A stretch of 64,000 nt of DNA from Phlebotomus papatasi (lineage: Eukaryota; Arthropoda; Insecta; Diptera; Psychodidae): assembly GCF_024763615.1 (NCBI RefSeq), contig NC_077224.1, forward strand, positions 72,426,712-72,490,711, read 5' to 3'. Of the stretch, positions 23,976-33,800 are shown piece by piece. The notes under the pieces were generated by a model. The model was not told the origin of the DNA. It did no database searches and saw only the letters and a program-made list of their open reading frames with translations. Position 1 is the first letter of the stretch; every line of letters begins with the position of its first letter. Position numbers and translations under genes: made by a program.

Positions 23976-24848
23976 TCAATGGAGGGAGAGGAGGAGGATG
24001 AGGCTGATGAGAAATGCCACAATTGACGGTAAATGGTCCGCAGCTGAGCCACAGTAGGTCATCTCCTCTTCGTCCGGATGCTCAGTGAAGCATTCCTCCA
24101 GTCGTCGACGAGGAAGGTAGTTCATGGCGAGCTTGTGGCAAGGAAAGGAGACATTGTACAAAATGACCTGAGGCTCAGCTGTTAGAAAACGATAGCAACT
24201 GGAGTACATTGTGTTAACGACGACCAGAATGAGATTTGAATGTGGGATGCGTTTAATGTAGTATGGACGGGAGCAGTTTCTTGGTCCTTCGCCCGAAAAT
24301 CCATTCCCCTGAATGAACATGCTTTGATTGAGGATGTAGAGCTGTGACTGCTTATCGCAGGCATAGTGAAAGGTCTCATACTTAATCTCCTTTGGTCGAT
24401 TGAAATAGTCCTCTTCTTCCTGACTCTGACCTTTGCGGAGTTTCTTTTGGGATGGACCTTTGTCGTAAGGTGGTGTGGCTGTATCGTAGTCATCGTAGAC
24501 TTCCTCCAATGGTACACCCTCAACCAGCCAAAGGTGTAACCGGGACAGATGCAAAACGAACTCAGTTAGAAACCATTCCAAGCCGAGGATCAAAAGTTTC
24601 AGAGGGGACATCAGAAAATTACTGTCGTTCGAGACAACACGATCCTCAAAGCACAGAGCCTGCCAATCGTACACTGTAATGCTCTTAAATATCCCAGCCT
24701 CAACCATGGATTCCATAACGGCTCCCTCGAGTTCTCCGAAGAATCTACCAGTATCATTTTGCGTTTCTGACAAAATCACATACCCATTATTGTCAATTAC
24801 GTAGCAGTCCTGCTCGTCCGACTCGCAGCTCTTCATGCAGTCGTTGCA
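23976..24848 (-). CDS. alpha2-delta exon 8: delta region, GPI-type tail, stop
   Basis: 290 codons plus TGA at 23978-23976, residues 905-1194. It starts CNDCMKSCESDEQDCYVIDN after acceptor TTTCCAAAG. An acidic/basic linker (about 1040-1065, PSQKKLRKGQSQEEE) is followed by conserved cysteines and a final hydrophobic run SIVAFLISLILLLSLH. A GPI anchor is inferred. Confidence 0.93.
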   Translation of the reverse strand, partial: CNDCMKSCESDEQDCYVIDNNGYVILSETQNDTGRFFGELEGAVMESMVEAGIFKSITVYDWQALCFEDRVVSNDSNFLMSPLKLLILGLEWFLTEFVLHLSRLHLWLVEGVPLEEVYDDYDTATPPYDKGPSQKKLRKGQSQEEEDYFNRPKEIKYETFHYACDKQSQLYILNQSMFIQGNGFSGEGPRNCSRPYYIKRIPHSNLILVVVNTMYSSCYRFLTAEPQVILYNVSFPCHKLAMNYLPRRRLEECFTEHPDEEEMTYCGSAADHLPSIVAFLISLILLLSLH

Positions 24849-27800
24849 CTTTGGAAATTGATTAGATGGTTAGATTAGAAAGTTAGGACCCAAAGAGACT
24901 CAGGCTGATCCTCAAGAATATTACGCTTGTAAAATTCGGAAGTAAAGGAAATTTATGTCAAGGACCTCTAATCGATGATCCTAAGCCCCTTTGTATGACA
25001 GTTTGGCGTAAATCCTTTCTTGTGGATCATCCTGAGTCTTTTGGGCCTTTAGATACCCGTACAGTTTGGCACTTACATAAGTCTTTGAAGTCAGTTCTAT
25101 GAAACGCTCGTACATGAGTTCATGTGAGAACTGAAAGCCTACAACAGCTGCTGGTGCTTCCATACCTCCATCTCTTGGAAAAATCGCATGTGAAGCAGTT
25201 ACCTTGAGTTCGTAGTCCTCAGCAGGATCACTGGCATGTGGGACGGAGTAGACAAAACTCTGTGGATCTATTTTATGCTGAAGAATGGCGCTCTTGTACC
25301 AACTCTCCTCTATAGCTGTTGTGTGGTAGTCTCCAAATTCTCGATCTGTATCGACTTCAACCTCGCCAAAGATGAACTGCCACCTAGTAAGGCCACTCAT
25401 AGTAGCCACAAATCTCAGCGTTGCATTATACCTCTGAATTAGTTCCTTCTCCTCAGCAGACTCAAAGCGCCATTCGCGGTAGGAAGTGTTGGTAACTTTA
25501 GCATCAAAGACGAGAAGTTGTACAAGTTCTCTATTGCAGTAGTAGGCATCATCGTTAAGTGTCTTCCTTCCGCAGTTTGCTGAAATCAGTAGAAGTTGTA
25601 GAGATTGCAAGCTATCAATTCGATTAAACTTACGTTCATTTGAATCACCCATTGTTGAATCAAAGCCAACATCGGGCTCATACTGCTGAGACCAGGTCCA
25701 TTGAGGATCATAGAGTTTCTTCAGAAAGTGCCTAAGTTCATCTTCGGGTGTTTTAAACTCATGCCCTTCCAGATAGTGATACTTGCAGTAGACCCAATCT
25801 GGATGAACCTTCCAGTTCTCCCCAACGAAGAAATCCGAAATATTCACTCCTGTAATCTGGTTTCGCTTGATCTCATTTCCCACTTTAATCCAGGTATTTC
25901 CGTAGTCGTGAGGAAGAGCCAAACCAAGCGAGAATGGCGTATTAGCCAAAGGAGCGAAATAGTAGTCCTGAAATTCTTGAGAAACCCTTCGCATTTTATC
26001 GTAGTGAAATCTCACGGGTATTTTCAGCATTTGATGCTTTTCTGTGTTAACTAGACTCTCCCTGAGTTTTAGTAGATCATCTCCAGGATCTCTACCTTCC
26101 CGACCATCGTCAAATTGTTCGACTTCCGTTAAGTCTATGCTGTTGTAGTTTCGTTTCAGGATACCCTTGTAAGTTGGCCTAAGGTCTGGATGTAGGAGAA
26201 CGTACCCGTTGTTGCTTATTATGAAGGAGTACCCATTTACCCCAAGCTGAAGAATTAAAGATCAGTACGTCATCATTAGATTTCTAGAAATGATTTTTTA
26301 ACGCAAAACTAGGCTTACCTTGTAAGGCAAAGTAAGCTTGTCTATGTCTTCTATAGGAACATCAGTCCCAGCTACTCCAAGCAAACTTATACTTCTCGTA
26401 ACGTTCCGTATGGGATCAAACTCATGATCAAAGGCCGGTACTCCTACGGCTATCATAAGCCTAGGAGGGCTATCCTCATCTTCTTGCTTGTACTGAAAAA
26501 GAAAGAAGGCAGTTAAACTAAATTCTAGCTAAACTCTCAAAGATCATACAGCTTTATCTGCGAACGCATGTGTCCAAGTAGGAGGATGTTCGACTCCTTG
26601 TAGAACCAGAGGTGTTGCTATAACCGTGACATACTTCAGGACTTCTTCCTGAACCTGATCCAAGGTTTGAATGTGGGAGTAGTAGCCACGATTGAGGCAG
26701 GCCATCCATTGGATTTCTCTTACTTTAGTCACTTCCTTGCCCAGAAGGTATGTGAATATCCTAACAGGGGTTTTAGTCTCATTGGCAACTTCTACTCTAT
26801 TCCATTCATTGAACACTTCTGTTAGATTGCCTGGAACTCCGTCTGTTATCAACATGATAGCTTGATTGCATCCAGTTGTTGATTCATTGCATCGACGGAT
26901 TTCGCGGTATTTCTCTAATAGTTGAAAGGCTCTTATGAAGGCTTTGGAGACATTGGCGTATCCTTCTGGTTCTAGTCCTTGAACTGCATCATTAAAGACC
27001 TGGAATTGAGCATCTTAGCATTGACTATTCTTCACAAAGGTTTTTGTCCTTACCTTTATATTTTCCGGAGTAGCTTGAACCAACATATCATTAAAGCAAG
27101 GTACTAGTTCTTGAACTCCATTCGAATAGTTGTAGATATTGATGAAGTCATTGTTGCTGAATGTCTCCAGGACACTCTTAACCGTAAGTTGAGCGATGTA
27201 GTTCCTGAATCCTGTCATGGATCCTGAATTGTCCAGAAGGATAACGACATCCTTGGAACAGGTTGCTGTTTCGATGTACCAGGACCGTCTTCGGCAGTCG
27301 TAGACATCGACATCCTCGCCTTCCCATTCCATGGCAGGATAGTGCCTCAGTAGTCCAGTATAGGACCCAAAATACTGCCAGGATAGTGCAGGATCTGAAT
27401 TATAGTTCTGCACGAAGACCTCATCCAAAGCTTCTGACCACTGTAGGGCTTCCATAACTTTTGGAGATCGATCGTATACGTTTGTTGGCACATGAACCGA
27501 ACTATGAGTTGTATTTACTGAAATGTTGTAGAAGTGCGTATCCTGATCCAGAAACATTTCTCGATACATAAAAAAGTTATTCAGAATGGATTCTGGCAAT
27601 TCTTCAGTTCGCTCATGTCCATGGATATCGCTGTACTTGCTTGAGTAGTAACTAAAGTTCCCTGGATAGGTCTCATTGAATTCAAATTGTTCAGAAACTT
27701 CCTCAGCAACGTGCAGAATGCACTTAACAGCATCCATCTTCCGGATAAACATCCTTCCTACATTTTCCACAATTGAGTCAATGAGACTTGAACCGTTCTT

Positions 27801-30800
27801 TTCCTCAACTCGTGCATTGTAGGCTTTGTATTTCTGAAACAAAAAGAACAACAAATTTTATTAAGAATTATTTGAAAAAAAAAACAATGAAATAATAGCA
27901 GCAAATACCGCTTGAATTTCCGGCGATTTCGTCATCTTCTGGCCAAGCTCCCATAATTCATCTCCAAACTTCTTTGCCCATTGTTCGACACTGAAAGACA
28001 GAAGTTGTAAACACATTATATTTATCAATAGAAAACCCAAACATCTTTTGCCAAATTCAAACACTTGCTCTTTCTTTAGCTTCTGCTTTGAAGCAATTTT
28101 GAGGGTTGGGCGAAAGTTTTCCTGTGGTTCGTGCTTTCAAGAGTTCAAGAGATCGAAATAACAATGAGAGGATTATGTGTTATATGTTGAGGAAGTGGAA
28201 CAAATTCTGCCCTACTTACTTCATTGTTCATGATGAGAATTTGGTAAGCTCTACCGAAGATGATTCTAAGAAAGCAAGTTTCAAGGTTAAAGAGTAAACC
28301 ATAAGGAAATGGTTTTCATGCGTTGATTTTCTGCATAAGTAAGTTAAGGATATTCACGTTCAAAAAAACTTATATTAAAAAATGCACAGGGATGTGTGCC
28401 AAATTTCAGCAAAGTGCATGCAAGCGCCAAAGTCTCAAATTTTAAATGTAATATAGTTAATACAAATTCGTTTTTTATTCCTTCTTCTTAAGGAGTATGT
28501 TTCTTGGAAGCTTGTAGACAGTTTATCGTCTTTATTTACTCTAAAATCGTTCTTAAAAATGAATAAAAATGTAGACATAGCTTTGGTGTCCTATTTCGGC
28601 CACCTTCATTCTCATAGTTCCTTGCCCTTCAGGAAATCTACCAATATGTTTTTCACGTCATCTCGTTTGTCGAAGATACATTTTTTGTTATTCTTTAACA
28701 TTGTATAATCTCTATAGTCTGTTCTGTAAAAATTAAAAATTCATGGAAATTCGAGGAACACAAAAAGTGACCGGAATTGCAAGCTGGCCGAAATTTGGCA
28801 CACTTACCCTAATCTAATAATTCATGTAATTTAATAAAATTAAACGAAATTACATCCAAAGCTGTTTGGAGGAAACTGATGAGATAGTTTTAAAAGTTTT
28901 GTATAAAATGATAGCTATAATTTAGAGTCATCGCCCTTTTGAGATCCCACTTGCATTAATTTTTATACTCAAGATTACTTCAAAGTATTAACTATTATGA
29001 ACGTTATGAACATTAAATTAAGTTAATAATTCTATAAAATATATTTAATCGAATAAGGTTTCTTATATAGTTTAAACAAATCTCAATAATACAAAATCAA
29101 TTGCTTTCCAAAATAAAACCTTTCTAATGCCATAGGAACGTTTTACAAAATATTTTAATTAGTCGTACTAAGATTCTAAAGTAGACAGCAATTGCACTGA
29201 ATTACTCATTCTATAACGAAAAAGAAATAAAAGAATTATTTCTCGATTTGGCAGGATCTCAGGTATACAGCAATCCCTTGAGGACATATGGATAACACAT
29301 AAAAATATATTCTTCACATCTATCTAGTTATTTTCCATTGCAGAAGTATAGATATTCACTGCAAGGTTTGATATCTCAACATTATATTTTAAGAGAATCT
29401 AGTCGAACTTTTGCCAGATTTATAAGATACTTTTAAACTTCTCGTTCAAACTATGCAAATAATAAAGTTTTTTGGAAAGGAACATATTGCATATGTTTGC
29501 CAATATGTGACTTAATTTCTTTTTGTAAAGGTTTTTTCCCTATCAAGGAAAACTGTCCATTTAGAATGGATTTATCAAGGCTGAGAAGCAGAAAATGTTA
29601 CTTTTCCGAAGTTACAGGGCAAGTCCAGGACTAAACTTTTAAAGTTTTATTTTTGGTAGGCAAGGGAAAATTTTACATTCGGTATTCTCTAATAAAATCT
29701 ACAGATTGTAAGAAATTTTGTTAATATTGTGCAATTTTAACCCTTTATGGCGTCTACACATTATGAGAAATTTTTTTAAATGCTCTTTTAAAGAAAATTT
29801 CCCAAATTTCCCCTATCCTTATAGGCAGAAATATCAGTTTTAAAAAACGAAAAGGCAATTTTTTGACGAAAATTGCTTCTAGTGTTTGCAGCCATTAAAG
29901 ACGAATAGGACACCGGTGCGTGTCCCAAAAATAAAAACTATTTTTTCGGACTATATAGAGGAAAAAATAACCTTCTATAGTTAAAACAAAAATGCTTTTG
30001 TTTTTGGGACACCGGAGTCCCGCACATCCGTATAGGTGTGTACGTAAGCTGTATCCAACTTCGTCAAAATTCAACTTTTGAGGAAAATTTTTCAAAATTT
30101 TTATATGTCCAAATATAAAAGAGACTGATGAGTTTAATAGATAGGCTGAACTTCCTCTTCAAAGCAAAGAATTTTAACCCTTTCACAACGAGGGAATCAA
30201 AAATTGAGGGTTAGATTAAATATCATTTTTTCTAAGCGATTTAGAGGAAAATATAAACATTAGGTGGCAGCAAGCTTATTTTTTTGGATTACCGATGACC
30301 TTTTAATTTTCAAAAGGTTGAGGGATTCGAGAAGGGTATATTGAAAGTCAATACTGATGAAATTTTGAGCGTTTTTACTAAAATATTTTTAATGAAAATA
30401 TTAATGGTGTAATGGGATAATAACATTCTTCCCCGCCGCATAGGTGTGTCAAGGATTTTAATCTTTTCGGAGAACAAACAACAATGATTTTTGTCAGAGT
30501 TTTCGGCGCAGCACCGATCTTCTTCGGTGACTTGTTTATTTGACTTTTTTCAACTTTATAAATAAAATATTTAATTAAAATTCCTAAGTATGTAAAAGTA
30601 CAACAACACTATGCAACACGGTTTTTTTAACGGAGATCTCACATGGTACGTTTGATAGAGTCAAGTCCCCTGATTAAGAATCTGGTCTTGGTTTTGCTCC
30701 TATACGTAACAATTTTTTTTTATTAATACTTTTATATTTTTTCTGCTTTGCCTTATATTATTCGTTATATCTCAGGTTCTAGTGAACGGAACTTGAAAAG

Positions 30801-33800
30801 TGTGGGTGCGTTGGAAAGCTCATTAGTCGAGCTTCAATTTTGATAATTACAAAAAACCTTGTAAAACCACTCCTTCGGGGTGTAAAATTGAAGTTTCTCT
30901 AAAAATTACCAAAAAAATGGTCCTAAAGTGAGGTTTTAAAAATTTGTATAAAATAAACTAAACAAAATATTAAAAATCCAATGGTACCAGGTGATAGGCC
31001 ACACTTAGAACTACAATTTTGTTCATCTGAGACATCGCGCTCCGATCACTCTAAATGCCTCATTTGTTGGTTTTTGTCATTTTCCAAAAATATGAAGTAC
31101 ATATTTTAAAGCAAATTTCCTAAAGATTTCTGAGAAAACATCTTTTAAAACTTGTGTGAAACATACATAACTGTTGAGATCCTTCTTTAATTCGATCGGG
31201 GGACCATTAACATGATTTTCTTTAACATCCCCAATCAACATTCAGCCACGTGAAGAAACCCCTAAACTCCTTTTGGAATGCTTTTTTATGATTGGTAGAA
31301 AACGCATCAGCAAATATTTCGTAAATGCATTTCAATGACTTTAGATCATACTTTTATTTAAAATTAACCTCTACTAGAAATAGTATTAGATGGATGGATG
31401 GAAATAAATAAAAACAAAAATTTAATACTTAAAGGAAAATTGAGAGCTTTTTAATGAGGGTTGATTGGAAATGTAAATGAAAATCATGTTAATGGTCCCC
31501 CCGACCGAATTAAAGAAGGATCTCAACAGTTATGTATGTTTCACACAAGTTTTAAAAGATGTTTTCTCAGAAATCTTTAGGAAATTTGCTTTAAAATATG
31601 TACTTCATATTTTTGGAAAATGACAAAAACCAACAAATGAGGCATTTAGAGTGATCGGAGCGCGATGTCTCAGATGAACAAAATTGTAGTTCTAAGTGTG
31701 GCCTATCACCTGGTATCATTGGATTTTTAATATTTTGTTTAGTTTATTTTATACAAATTTTTAAAACCTCACTTTAGGACCATTTTTTTGGTAATTTTTA
31801 GAGAAACTTCAATTTTACACCCCGAAGGAGTGGTTTTACAAGGTTTTTTGTAATTATCAAAATTGAAGCTCGACTAATGAGCTTTCCAACGCACCCACAC
31901 TTTTCAAGTTCCGTTCACTAGAACCTGAGATATAACAAATAATATAAGGCAAAGCAGAAAAAATATAAAAGTATTAATAAAAAAAAATTGTTACGTATAG
32001 GAGCAAAACCAAGACCAGATTCTTAATCAGGGGACTTGACTCTATCAAACGTACCATGTGAGATCTCCGTTAACAAAAAAAGTTGTGAATTTGTTGCATA
32101 GTGCAATAAAACTATATTTTCTGAAATTTTCAGTTTTTTTTTAAATTAAATCGTTGGGCTCAAATCTAATTTTCTGAAACTTCTTAAAAAAATACTTTAC
32201 CGTAGTCAGAGTAAATTAGGTTAAAATAAAAAAAAAAAATAACAAATATTTCCTTTCATCAGAAAAGTTAAAATTCTCGCAGTTCTGAAATGAAGGATTA
32301 TATTTTTCCTTTATCACAACTTATTTTACAAGTCAAAACGTCGGTCGTGTAAAATATATCGAAAATTAAAAATTTTTCTATAAAATTCTGACAAAAGAAC
32401 AAATTTCTTTATTTTTCAAAATTCCTACGTAAAGTATTATAGTTTAACTCTGCTTCTAACGAGAAATATTTTTTGTTTTGACTTATAATGAATTTAGTCT
32501 GAGTAATACCGTAATATTGATTACCGCAATATAATATTTTTTCAAAAAGTCTCAGAAAATTAGGTTTCAATAACCGATTTTTCTAAATCTCAAAAAAGGA
32601 AATTCCAGATAATAATGCTTAAATATTGTACTTTTATGTGTTTAAAAGCTTAACCGTTTAAGGACGATTGGAACACCGTTGTCCCATAAAGAAAATAATT
32701 TTTCCTGACTACCCAAAGTTATTTTTTTTTATGTTTGTACGTTTTTGCAAAGTAGAAGGTTGGATGAATCTAGAATATTTTTTGCAAGTCTCTAGCTATT
32801 TTCTATGTAGTAAATATTTAAGCTCAAAAATGGCGAATTTTTAAATTCTCAAATTCATAATTGATGTTATTTATTTTTTATACTACCAATTTTTTTAAGC
32901 AAAACCTATTGGCAACGAAATACTTTTCATTTTTGGGCTATTTTTGTCCCTATCGTCCATAAAAGCACAAAATACACCAAATCAGACTTTGTTGGACTTT
33001 CCAAGATTAGATGTAAGACTTATCATTGATTATGTTTCTCAGTTTAATTTTTATTGTTGATTTTCAGTCCGGAAAAAGTGTCTCGTCGTTAAAGGGTTAA
33101 GGGGTTACGCGGGTCTAGAAAACTAAAAATATTAAATTTTCTCTACAGCATAATGAAAAATTATTTAATACAAGCTCTTAAGCCTGTAAAAGTATAACAT
33201 TTAAACTATCTAAAATTTTCATAAAATAAATTTTAAAATTTCAGCCATTACGCTGCCCTCATTTTAGGTGTATTTCTTGAAAAAAAAAAAGACGTACTAT
33301 TCAGTGGACAAGATTTCTCGGAATTGGTTTATCTGAAATCCAAAAACCAAATATCTTCTGTTGGCTTATGAGTTAACCCTTTAAGGACGAGAAGGTTTAA
33401 AATCGGAAGTCAGAAAAAATCGGTTTTTCTGACTTTTTAGAGCAAAACGTAGCTTTAAAAGACCATAGGAAGAATTTCATTTTTGGGTCACCGGTGACCC
33501 AATCGTCCTTAAAGGGTTAAACCAGTCCTTACACGAAAAAATTTGTGTTTACTTGATCACAACTTATTTTACAACATGAAACGTGGTGTGAAATACGTCA
33601 AAAATGGCATTTTTTTTGCTTGAAATTCTCCCAAAAATTTAAATTTCACTTTTTTTTCAAAAATTTTTAGTTCCAGGACTAGTTTGACTCATAAGCAACA
33701 GGAAATATTTGGATTATGGATTGCAGATGAACCTATTCCTGAAATTTTGTTTACCGGAAAGGCCGGAAAGTATATATTTTCTTTTCACAAAGATCTCCGA

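Noticed and set aside
24981..25076. alpha2-delta exon 7 continuing to a stop at 24981
   Set aside because: The GTAAGT donor at 25076 joins in phase to CNDCMKSCE, restoring the family sequence. The read-through would delete the delta region and GPI tail.
27991..28064. Met start at 28064 for alpha2-delta
   Set aside because: The residues before VEQWAKKF are encoded by a pyrimidine tract with CTTTCAG, so they are intronic. The true signal peptide is at 35611-35720.
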